From the NCBI GenBank assembly GCA_964392655.1, contig CAYMQY010000183.1, positions 1-8,891 on the forward strand: DNA of 8,891 nucleotides, given 5' to 3'. Below are positions 1 to 6,637 of this stretch, one piece after another. This stretch comes from M3007 sp964392655. GTDB lineage: Bacteria > Bacteroidota > Bacteroidia > Chitinophagales > Saprospiraceae. The position numbers and the translations under genes were made by a program. Numbering within the stretch: the first letter of the stretch is position 1; every line of letters begins with the position of its first letter. The notes below the pieces were generated by a model. The model ran no database searches. It had not been told where the DNA came from and worked only from the letters and a program-made list of their open reading frames with translations.

Positions 1-551
1 TAGGACTTGCCTTTGATTTCCGAAAGTAAAAATCCGGGTCGTTTGCCGTACAGCGCATCTACGGCCAGGGGATAGCCGATGTTTTGAAAATGCACGCGCA
101 CCTGGTGCGTGCGCCCGGTTTTGAGCAGGGCTTCCAGCAAGGTAAACTGCCGGAAATGCTCCAGCACACGAAAAAAGGTGAGTGAGGGCTTACCTGCGCG
201 CGAAATGGTCATCTTGTTTGGGATGGTCGGGTGCGGGCCGATGGGTTTGTTGATTTCACCTTCTTGCTGATGCACCACCCCGTCCACGAGCACGAGATAA
301 AACTTGTCGGCGGTATGGTGCTCAAACTGCATGGACAAATGCCGGTGCGCGTCTTCGGTGCGCGCGAAGCACAGGACGCCGCTCGTTTCCCGGTCGAGCC
401 GGTGCACGACGAACACCCTGCCGAAGTCGCGTTCCAGCGCGGAAACCAGGCTGTCTTTGTTGCCGAAGCGGTCGGGTATGGTGAGCAGGCCGGCGGGTTT
501 GCTTACCACCAGCATGAGGTCGTCCTCGAAAAGCAATTCGTAATTGGTCAT
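1..551 (-). CDS. RluA-family RNA pseudouridine synthase, C-terminus cut by window edge
   Basis: This enzyme isomerises specific uridines in rRNA or tRNA to pseudouridine in the cytoplasm. Reading leftwards from the ATG at 551-549, 183 codons are open to the window edge with no stop. The diagnostic motif HRLDRETSG lies at residues 50-58, with the catalytic aspartate at D53. The KPAG segment (18-21), TGRTHQVRVHF (145-155) and the PLAVDALYG block (161-169) are also typical of the family. There is no N-terminal S4 domain, so it resembles the short RluA/TruC type of roughly 220-240 residues, and about 40-60 residues are probably missing. The start sits 12 nt after the aquaporin stop, suggesting one transcript; no Shine-Dalgarno is visible, as is usual in Bacteroidota. 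Family assignment is firm. The target RNA position cannot be told from the sequence, so no gene symbol is given. Confidence 0.93.
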   Translation of the reverse strand, partial: MTNYELLFEDDLMLVVSKPAGLLTIPDRFGNKDSLVSALERDFGRVFVVHRLDRETSGVLCFARTEDAHRHLSMQFEHHTADKFYLVLVDGVVHQQEGEINKPIGPHPTIPNKMTISRAGKPSLTFFRVLEHFRQFTLLEALLKTGRTHQVRVHFQNIGYPLAVDALYGKRPGFLLSEIKGKS

Positions 552-563
552 GGTAGCGAATGT

Positions 564-1202
564 TCAATAGCGGGTGTCGGTGTCGCGCAGGCTGCGAAAT
601 ACCGAGGCGGCCACGGCGGCTCCGACAGCCGTACCGAGCAGGCCGGGCCAGATGTCGCCCCAGAGTATTTTTCCGGCAATAGCCATGCCGAGCAGGAGTG
701 CGGGATTGAACGCCGCGGGCGACACCACGCGCAACGCGAAAGCCGCCGCCATGACGGCAAAGCCGGTAGCGATTCCGAGGTGCGGACTGTCTTCGCCGGA
801 TTTGGTTTGCGCGGCGCTCAAAAAAACCAGCGCCACCGCGAAGGTGCCGGTTGCTTCGGCAAAAAAGGCGCAAAGCGGGTCGTAGGTACGCAGGGCAGTT
901 TCGGATGTGCCTCCACAGCGAATCAAAAAAATAGCCAGCACGGCACCCAGCGTACCGCCGGCAACCTGGGCCGCCAGGTAGTACGGGAAATCCCAGCGCT
1001 CCAGGCCGCCCCGGATGAGCATGGCCAGCGAAACGGCCGGATTGAAATGGGCGCCCGACACCTCCCGGCCCGCGTACAGCAGGGCTGTTACCGCCGCTCC
1101 GTACGCAATAGGCGCCGACGCCGCGGGGGCATTGTTGGAAATCAAAACGACCAAAAGCACCAGAAGAAATGTTCCGATGCCCTCCATCAGGTATTGTTTC
1201 AT
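564..1202 (-). CDS. MIP/aquaporin-family channel with atypical selectivity filter
   Basis: This is a 212-residue inner-membrane channel of the major intrinsic protein family. Six hydrophobic segments (about 8-24, 31-46, 73-93, 113-131, 142-160 and 183-203) flank two half-helix loops, each with an intact NPA motif: HFNPAVS (N54) and AFNPALL (N166). The length is close to the ~230 of bacterial AqpZ. Aligned by its NPA motifs to E. coli AqpZ as I remember it, the four aromatic/arginine filter positions F43, H174, T183 and R189 correspond to Y34, A154, A163 and L169. The nearly universal arginine after the second NPA is therefore absent, and the pore should be wider and less polar than in a water channel. 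The substrate cannot be predicted; small neutral solutes are possible. The gene is probably first in an operon with the pseudouridine synthase 12 nt downstream. The ATG at 1202 gives a normal N-terminus starting just before TM1. Confidence 0.92.
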   Translation of the reverse strand: MKQYLMEGIGTFLLVLLVVLISNNAPAASAPIAYGAAVTALLYAGREVSGAHFNPAVSLAMLIRGGLERWDFPYYLAAQVAGGTLGAVLAIFLIRCGGTSETALRTYDPLCAFFAEATGTFAVALVFLSAAQTKSGEDSPHLGIATGFAVMAAAFALRVVSPAAFNPALLLGMAIAGKILWGDIWPGLLGTAVGAAVAASVFRSLRDTDTRY

Positions 1203-1230
1203 GTTGTGCAGTTACATTTGCCCGAAGTTA

Positions 1231-1310
1231 GGTTGGAAGGTTTCTGGTTAGAAGGTTGGAGGGTTTCTGGTTAGCAAACCTTCCAAGCAGAAACCTTCCA
1301 ACTTTCCAAC
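1231..1310. repeat. Intergenic direct repeat plus 26-bp imperfect inverted repeat
   Basis: The 141-nt space between the divergent aquaporin and peptidase genes is mostly repeats. Two direct copies of a 21-nt unit, GGTTGGAAGGTTTCTGGTTAG-like, lie at 1231-1251 and 1254-1274 and differ at one position (A1238 versus G1261). The left part also pairs with an inverted copy: 1232-1257 is complementary to 1277-1302 at 24 of 26 positions, with a 19-nt loop (1258-1276); the outer 15 bp, 1232-1246 with 1288-1302, are perfect. A further TTTCCAACC follows at 1302-1310. No T-tract follows, so it is not a standard intrinsic terminator. It could be a dispersed palindromic repeat, a cruciform, or a structured 5' leader of either gene; the sequence alone does not decide. 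Confidence 0.85.
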
Positions 1311-1343
1311 CTTGTTCACCGCCAAAAGTATTGACAAAATCGT

Positions 1344-3368
1344 ATGCGCACTTTTTTTCTTATCCTATCCGTATTGCTGATGAGTAATCTGGCCATTTCC
1401 CAAACCCAAAAACAACTGCTCACACCCGAACTGCTCTGGAAAGTCGGACGCGTGGGGATTGACTGCGTGTCGCCCGACGGCAAGTATGCCGTGTACGGCG
1501 TGCAGCGGTTCGAGATGGAGAAAAACAAAAGCACCCGCGGGCTTTTCCTTGTTGATTTGCAAACATTTGAAACCCGTCCGCTGACCGATCCCGCCGCCGG
1601 CAGCGCTTCCGATGCGGCGTTTCACCCTTCCGGCAGGCGCATCGGTTTCATCCGCGACGGCAAACTTTGTGAAGTCGGCCTGAGCGGTGGAGCGGTAGCG
1701 GTGGTCACCGATTTTGAAATCAACGGATTCCGGTATGCGCCCGACGGCAAGCACCTGCTGTTTACCCAGCACGTCAAGTTCGACCAGGCGCCCACCGACC
1801 TGTACCCCGATCTGCCGCAGGCGTCCGGACGCATTTCCGACGGGCTGTTTTACCGCCACTGGAAATCGTGGCACAACTACAAGTACAGCAACATTTTTTA
1901 CGTCCGCTACCAGAACGGCAAAACCCTTGGCAGCCCGGTGAACATTATGAACGAACCGTTCGACAGTCCCTTGCGCCCGCTTGGCGGCATGGAACAGATT
2001 ACCTGGAGTCCCGACAGTCGCTTCATCGTGTATGCCTGCCGCAAACTGCAAGGCACCGCCGAAGCCCAAAGCACCAATGCCGACCTGTACCTGTACGAAC
2101 TCGCCTCCGGCAAAACGCTCAACATCACCGAGGGTATGCCCGGCTACGACCTCGACCCCGTCTTTTCGCCCGACGGGCGCTACCTCGCCTGGACGAGCAT
2201 GGAAAAAGCCGGTTATGAAGCCGACCGAACCCGCATTATGCTGCTCGACACCCGCGACAACAACCGCACCGAACTCACCGAGGGCTGGAAATACGAGGCC
2301 AACCACCCGCAATGGGCAGCCGACAGCAAGTCGCTGTATTTTCTCAGTTCCAACGACTTCACCTACCAGATTCACCAGATCGGCGTGGCCGACCGCAAGA
2401 TTCGCAAGGTGACCACCGGCCAGCACGACTACACCTCGCTGTTTGTAGCCGCCGACCGCCTCGTGGCTGCGCGGGTATCCATGACCACGCCCGCCGAGGT
2501 GTTTCTCGTGGACCCGCAAACCGGCAGCGCCCGCGCCCTGAGCACCGTCACCGCCGAACCCTGGAACAATGTGGCCCAGGCCAAAGTGGAGCGCCGCACC
2601 GTGAAAACCACCGACGGCAAGGACATGAACGTGTGGCTGGTGCTGCCGCCCGATTTCGACGCCAAAAAGAAATACCCCGCACTGCTGTACTGCCAGGGTG
2701 GGCCGCAGTCGGCCACCAGCCAGTTTTTCTCCTACCGCTGGAATTTGCAACTGATGGCCTCGCAAGGGTACGTCGTCATCGCCCCTTGCCGGCGCGGCAT
2801 GCCCGGCGGCCCGTACGGGCAGGAGTGGAACGCCGCTATCAGCACCGACTGGGGCGGGCAGGCTATGCAAGACCTGCTTTCGGCCTCCGATGCGGCGGCC
2901 AAAGAGCCGTTTGTGGACGCGCAACGCATGGGCGCCGTGGGCGCCAGTTTCGGCGGCTACTCGGTGTTCTGGTTGGCCGGAAACCACAACAAGCGATTCA
3001 AGGCGTTTATTTCCCACTGCGGCATGTTCAACACCGTCAGTTGGTACGGCACCACGGAGGAACTGTTTTTTGCCAACTACGACCTCGGCGGGCCGTACTG
3101 GGATAGCCCTGCGGGCGCCGGCTGGACCAAATTCAGTCCGCACCTGTACGTGAAAAACTGGGACACCCCCATTCTTGTCATGCACAATGAACTTGATTTC
3201 CGGGTGCCGTTTTCCGAAGGTATGCAGGCGTTTCAGGCAGCGCAACTGCGTGGCATTCCCTCGCGCTTGGTCAGTTTCCCCGACGAGGGCCACTGGATGT
3301 CGAAAGCGCAGAACAGCCTGATGTGGCAACGGGAGTTTTTCCGCTGGTTAGATGCGTATTTGAAGTAA
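1344..3368 (+). CDS. Exported S9-family serine peptidase, dipeptidyl-peptidase 5-like
   Basis: This is a 674-residue serine peptidase of the prolyl oligopeptidase family, likely releasing dipeptides from oligopeptides in the periplasm. The N-terminus (residues 1-19) is a signal peptide with a hydrophobic core and a probable cut before QTQK. Residues ~25-405 form a beta-propeller-like region with repeated SPDG/APDG-type blades (for example 43-46, 132-135 and 275-278). Residues ~415-674 are the alpha/beta-hydrolase domain. The catalytic triad is visible: Ser535 in GASFGGYS, Asp618 in NELDFRVP, and His650 in PDEGHW. QGGP (451-454) is the expected oxyanion-side motif. The FYRHW segment (169-173) and overall length recall Porphyromonas DPP5 (about 684 aa), but sub-family and substrate preference are inference. 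There is no T9SS sorting domain, so it probably stays periplasmic. It appears to be a single gene: 149 nt separate it from the next gene, and I see no canonical terminator or promoter in that gap. Confidence 0.93.
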   Translation: MRTFFLILSVLLMSNLAISQTQKQLLTPELLWKVGRVGIDCVSPDGKYAVYGVQRFEMEKNKSTRGLFLVDLQTFETRPLTDPAAGSASDAAFHPSGRRIGFIRDGKLCEVGLSGGAVAVVTDFEINGFRYAPDGKHLLFTQHVKFDQAPTDLYPDLPQASGRISDGLFYRHWKSWHNYKYSNIFYVRYQNGKTLGSPVNIMNEPFDSPLRPLGGMEQITWSPDSRFIVYACRKLQGTAEAQSTNADLYLYELASGKTLNITEGMPGYDLDPVFSPDGRYLAWTSMEKAGYEADRTRIMLLDTRDNNRTELTEGWKYEANHPQWAADSKSLYFLSSNDFTYQIHQIGVADRKIRKVTTGQHDYTSLFVAADRLVAARVSMTTPAEVFLVDPQTGSARALSTVTAEPWNNVAQAKVERRTVKTTDGKDMNVWLVLPPDFDAKKKYPALLYCQGGPQSATSQFFSYRWNLQLMASQGYVVIAPCRRGMPGGPYGQEWNAAISTDWGGQAMQDLLSASDAAAKEPFVDAQRMGAVGASFGGYSVFWLAGNHNKRFKAFISHCGMFNTVSWYGTTEELFFANYDLGGPYWDSPAGAGWTKFSPHLYVKNWDTPILVMHNELDFRVPFSEGMQAFQAAQLRGIPSRLVSFPDEGHWMSKAQNSLMWQREFFRWLDAYLK

Positions 3369-3517
3369 GGTTTTAGTGTTTTCGTGCCTCAGTATGCTAA
3401 TGTTGGCATCTTGACAAAAAAGTAACACCCTGCAGGCAGCGCGAACCAATACGGGTGTGCTAACTTGCGGCGGTTTAAGATCGGGCAACCGACCAACTGC
3501 TCAAACCTTCTCGTGCA

Positions 3518-5020
3518 ATGCGCATTGCTTTTCTACTTTTTTATTTGTCAATCAGCCTGTTAGCCTCGGCTCAGCAAAGCGGCACCAACTGGTGCGGTTA
3601 TACCGGAAGTTCGGATTGGCTCGACTGGTACCAGCGCCATACGGGCGTTTTTACCCCGACCGAACGCGGCGACAGCGACACGTCCTGGCTGTATGTGCCC
3701 ATGACCGTGCATATCGTAGGTACCAACACCGGCGGCGGTTATGCTCCGCTGGAGACTGTCCTGAACTCCATTTGCGAAATGAACGAGGCATACGCCCCCG
3801 CTTTTGTCCGCTTCTACCTGAAACCCGGCGACGCTGTTCGGTACCACAACAACTCCAGTTGGTACGAACACGACTGGCCCGGCGGCAACAATATGATCAA
3901 CACCGTCATCCCTGGAATCAAAGACCGTTTGAACGCCTTCGTGGTAGCCGACCCTGCCGGGGCGTGCGGGTATTCCTGGTACGACGCTATCGTGCTGAAA
4001 ACCGGCTGCTCCGGCGCCGGAAACACCACTTGGGCGCACGAAGCCGGGCACCATTTTTCGCTTCCGCATACATTTCTGGGCTGGGAAGGGTTCACCTGGA
4101 ACTACGCACAACCCGCCCCCACAAAAGTTAACACCCGCGATGTGGAAAAAACCGATGGCACCAACTGTTACATTGGAGGCGACCGCTTCTGCGATACCGA
4201 ACCCGACTACCTCAACGACCGCTGGCAGTGCAACGGCAACCAGCGCAGCGGCACGCTCCAGCACGACCCGAACGGCGTGGCGTTTCAATCCGACGGCTCA
4301 TTGATTATGAGTTACGCCAACGATGCCTGCGCTTCGCGCTTCTCCGACGAACAAATCGCCGCCGTGCGGGCCAACCTGCACAGCGAACACGATCAGTATC
4401 TGCAAATTACTAACCCCCTGGCCGAACTGGACGATAATGCCCAGGTGACCCTGGTCAGCCCGTTGGATTCCAGCGAAAGCGTGCAGTACAACCATATCGA
4501 ACTGAAATGGAACAAGTTGCCCGGTGCGCGTTACTACACGGTCGAGATCAGCCGCTCGCCGACATTCACGCCGCGGTATTTTTCGGAAACGCTGGTGGAC
4601 ACCAACCACATCGTGGTCCACAAACCCATGCCCAACAACTGGACACTCTTCTGGCGCGTACGGGCATACAGCGACTGGGATTTTTGCCAACCGTACGACA
4701 ATGCTCAAATCGGGTCGTTCCGTACGCAAAACCTGTCGGCCACCAATGATCTGGAACGCTCAACCGTCATCACCCTTACACCCAATCCGGTCGTAGCCGG
4801 CGTTCCCGCGCTGCTCCGCATAGATTCGGAGCAGACGATGGACCTCTCGGTGACGCTGTGCGATGCTGCCGGACGCGTTTGCCACCAGCAGCGCTACCGC
4901 CTGTTTGCCGGCGAAAACCAGTTCGAGGTACCCACTGCCGACCTGAGCACCGGCTTGTACACAGTTTTGTTGCAAAATGAAAAAGGCGCGACGGTGAAAC
5001 GGCTCGCAGTGGTGGAATAA
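3518..5020 (+). CDS. Secreted M43 (pappalysin-like) zinc metalloprotease with T9SS sorting domain
   Basis: This is a 500-residue secreted endopeptidase. A signal peptide covers residues 1-19 (cut near ASA/QQ). The catalytic domain spans roughly 55-295. HEAGHHFSLPH at 174-184 supplies the zinc ligands H174, H178 and H184 and the general base E175. IMSYAND places the metzincin Met-turn at M264. GDRFCDTEPDY (221-231) matches the Cys-Asp-Thr block common in M43 relatives, and eight cysteines fall within residues 26-271. Residues ~310-403 look like a fibronectin type III-like module (LKWNKLPGARYYTVEIS, ending WRVRAYS...GSFRT). The last 80 residues (421-500, beginning TPNPV, with GLYTVLL) are a T9SS type A sorting domain, so the protein should be exported through T9SS and displayed on the surface or released. 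The usual HExxHxxG glycine is serine (S181). The substrate is unknown. The flippase starts 6 nt downstream, suggesting a bicistronic unit. Confidence 0.93.
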   Translation: MRIAFLLFYLSISLLASAQQSGTNWCGYTGSSDWLDWYQRHTGVFTPTERGDSDTSWLYVPMTVHIVGTNTGGGYAPLETVLNSICEMNEAYAPAFVRFYLKPGDAVRYHNNSSWYEHDWPGGNNMINTVIPGIKDRLNAFVVADPAGACGYSWYDAIVLKTGCSGAGNTTWAHEAGHHFSLPHTFLGWEGFTWNYAQPAPTKVNTRDVEKTDGTNCYIGGDRFCDTEPDYLNDRWQCNGNQRSGTLQHDPNGVAFQSDGSLIMSYANDACASRFSDEQIAAVRANLHSEHDQYLQITNPLAELDDNAQVTLVSPLDSSESVQYNHIELKWNKLPGARYYTVEISRSPTFTPRYFSETLVDTNHIVVHKPMPNNWTLFWRVRAYSDWDFCQPYDNAQIGSFRTQNLSATNDLERSTVITLTPNPVVAGVPALLRIDSEQTMDLSVTLCDAAGRVCHQQRYRLFAGENQFEVPTADLSTGLYTVLLQNEKGATVKRLAVVE

Positions 5021-5026
5021 CCGGAC

Positions 5027-6517
5027 ATGGGCGTCATTCAGCGACAGGGAATCAAACATTCGATTGTCAACTTTGTGGGGCTTGCTATCGGTGTGGCCAG
5101 TACGCTTTTTGTGTACAACCGCAAGGAAGTGGTAGAAGCCTACGGGTTGGTGCAGTATCTGCTCAGCATCGGCATGATCGGGTTCCCGCTGTTTTCGTTT
5201 GCGAGCAGCGCTATTGCCTTGCGGTTTTTCCCCTATTTTGAAGATAAACCCAGCGGACATCACGGGTTTTTGACGGTTCTGCTTGGCCTCAGCCTGTTCG
5301 GCTGGACCGTGTGTGCAGGCATAGCATTGTTTTTTTGGGAAAACATCAAAACCGCAGTAGCCGGTGATTCCCTCTTGCTTCAGCGCTACCTATGGGTAGC
5401 GTTTCCCCTGACGCTGCTGTACACCCTCGCCACGGTTTTGGTGCAATACGCCGCCAACCTCAAGCGGATTGTGGTACCCTCGCTGCTTTTCGATTTTTCC
5501 CTGAAACTCGCGTTGCCTTCGTTCCTCGTAGCGCTCTGGTTAGGCTGGCTTGACTTGCCAACTGTGCTCCGGCTGCTGCTCGTACACTTTTCGATTGTCA
5601 CCGTGGCCCTGGTGGTGTACCTGCGGTTCATGGGCGAGCGGTTTGCCCGACCGAATTTCGATTTTTTAACCCCAAAGTTGCGCCGCGACATCGCCGGTTA
5701 CGCCGGTTTTATCATGGTTTCAGGCGTGGCGGTGCTACTCGCCGTCCGGGCGGATACATTCCTCGTGGGCACACTGACCGATATGAAACGTACCGGTTAT
5801 TACGTCATCGCGCTCAACATTGCCGTAGCCATTGACATCCCGATCAAGGGCCTGCATGCGGCCAGCGTGCCGTTTATGACCAAGTATCTGGCCGAGGAAA
5901 ACTGGACGGAACTGCGCAGCCTGTACCACAAGGTATCCATCAATCTGCTCACGGCGGGCCTGCTGCTTTTCGGCTGCATCTGGGTGTCGGTGGACGATCT
6001 GTACCGCCTCATGCCCGAAAAAGTCGAGGTATCGCAAGGGAAATTCGTGTTGCTGTTTTTGTGCATCGGCAAACTGATCGAGATGGCTGTGAGCCTGAAC
6101 AGCCCATTGGTGTACTACTCGAAATATTACCGGTACTCCCTGTTTGCCCTTTGCCTGCTCGCCCTTGCGAACATCGGGTTCAATATCTGGCTGATCCAGT
6201 TGCTCGGGCTGCCGGGCGCTGCAGTGGCTACACTGCTTTCCATCACCTGCTACAACCTGTTTGGATTGATTCTGGTGTGGAACAAATTCCGAATGCAGCC
6301 CTTCACCCGGAGCATGCTTCTGGCCGGCTTTCTGGCGGTGGTCGCTATGGCAGCCGTGTGGTTTTTGCCCGACACAGGCTATACGCTCCTCAACATCGCG
6401 TTGCGTTCCGGGTTGTTTGCCCTGCTGTTTGCGCTATTGGTGATCCGGTTTCGGGTGTCGGAAGACATTGTGGGATTGTGGGGGGATTTAAAAAAACGGC
6501 TCAAGGCAATTCAATGA
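5027..6517 (+). CDS. Polysaccharide flippase-like membrane protein (MOP superfamily)
   Basis: This is a 496-residue integral membrane protein with about 14 hydrophobic segments (roughly 12-30, 40-65, 82-103, 120-140, 150-173, 178-200, 222-245, 257-275, 303-321, 338-358, 368-388, 393-416, 430-447 and 455-473). That count and length fit the Wzx/polysaccharide-biosynthesis branch of the MOP flippase superfamily, which moves lipid-linked sugars across the inner membrane. The basic C-terminal tail (residues 488-493, LKKRLK) is probably cytoplasmic. The assignment rests on topology, length and general sequence character rather than a short signature. Its ATG lies 6 nt after the metalloprotease stop, so translation is likely coupled. 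No glycosyltransferase lies in the window, so the glycan cannot be named. It could serve O-antigen, the anionic LPS that anchors T9SS cargo, or an exopolysaccharide. A MurJ-like lipid II flippase is less likely but not excluded. Confidence 0.83.
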   Translation: MGVIQRQGIKHSIVNFVGLAIGVASTLFVYNRKEVVEAYGLVQYLLSIGMIGFPLFSFASSAIALRFFPYFEDKPSGHHGFLTVLLGLSLFGWTVCAGIALFFWENIKTAVAGDSLLLQRYLWVAFPLTLLYTLATVLVQYAANLKRIVVPSLLFDFSLKLALPSFLVALWLGWLDLPTVLRLLLVHFSIVTVALVVYLRFMGERFARPNFDFLTPKLRRDIAGYAGFIMVSGVAVLLAVRADTFLVGTLTDMKRTGYYVIALNIAVAIDIPIKGLHAASVPFMTKYLAEENWTELRSLYHKVSINLLTAGLLLFGCIWVSVDDLYRLMPEKVEVSQGKFVLLFLCIGKLIEMAVSLNSPLVYYSKYYRYSLFALCLLALANIGFNIWLIQLLGLPGAAVATLLSITCYNLFGLILVWNKFRMQPFTRSMLLAGFLAVVAMAAVWFLPDTGYTLLNIALRSGLFALLFALLVIRFRVSEDIVGLWGDLKKRLKAIQ

Positions 6518-6586
6518 CGCCATGTATTTGGCAACCCAGGCGTCAAACAACTTCTTTGTTTTGAAAAAACCGGGCAAGGCACGGTG

Positions 6587-6617
6587 TTTGTGGCCATTCG
6601 GGTGCATTTTATTTTTT
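6587..6617 (+). promoter_or_regulatory. Candidate Bacteroidota promoter for the secreted Cys-rich gene
   Basis: A TTTG at 6587-6590 is followed, after 19 nt, by TATTTTTT at 6610-6617. This matches the Bacteroidota -33/-7 pattern TTTG-N19-21-TAnnTTTG except for the last base. Transcription would begin near 6623-6625, leaving a leader of about 15 nt before the ATG at 6638. It lies in the 120-nt gap after the flippase. A chance match in AT-rich DNA is quite possible. Confidence 0.35.
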
Positions 6618-6637
6618 TCATCCGCAAACCGAACGCC

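Noticed and set aside
1213..1220. An exact TAnnTTTG match (TACATTTG) on the plus strand upstream of the S9 peptidase
   Set aside because: No TTG lies at the required 19-21 nt upstream (the nearest is 16 nt), and it would start transcription beside the aquaporin start codon; an isolated 6-base match is not enough.
1223..1253. A possible promoter for the aquaporin on the minus strand (TAACTTCG with TTC 20 nt upstream)
   Set aside because: Both elements carry a mismatch and overlap the repeat block, so the match is too weak to list as a feature.
231..1274. A 347-codon plus-strand frame across the pseudouridine synthase and aquaporin
   Set aside because: It runs opposite two clear genes on the minus strand, has a low-complexity composition rich in G, R, H and Q, and ends inside the intergenic repeat.
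1365..3329. A 654-codon open frame on the minus strand opposite the S9 peptidase
   Set aside because: It is exactly antisense to a gene with a complete signal peptide and catalytic triad. Its translation has no recognisable domain and is rich in the V/G/H/A runs expected from reading GC-rich codons backwards.
3394..3420. Small palindrome ATGCTAATGTTGGCAT after the S9 peptidase, considered as a terminator
   Set aside because: The stem is only six pairs, one of them a G-T wobble, and an A-tract rather than a T-tract follows on the coding strand.
3457..4131. A 224-codon plus-strand frame overlapping the start of the metalloprotease
   Set aside because: It is in another frame of the metalloprotease, is Arg-rich and lacks any motif. 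The metalloprotease frame has a signal peptide and the zinc motif.
6545..6561. AAACAA / TTGTTT hairpin after the flippase, considered as a terminator
   Set aside because: It is a six-pair AT-rich stem with no following T-tract, too unstable to support a call.
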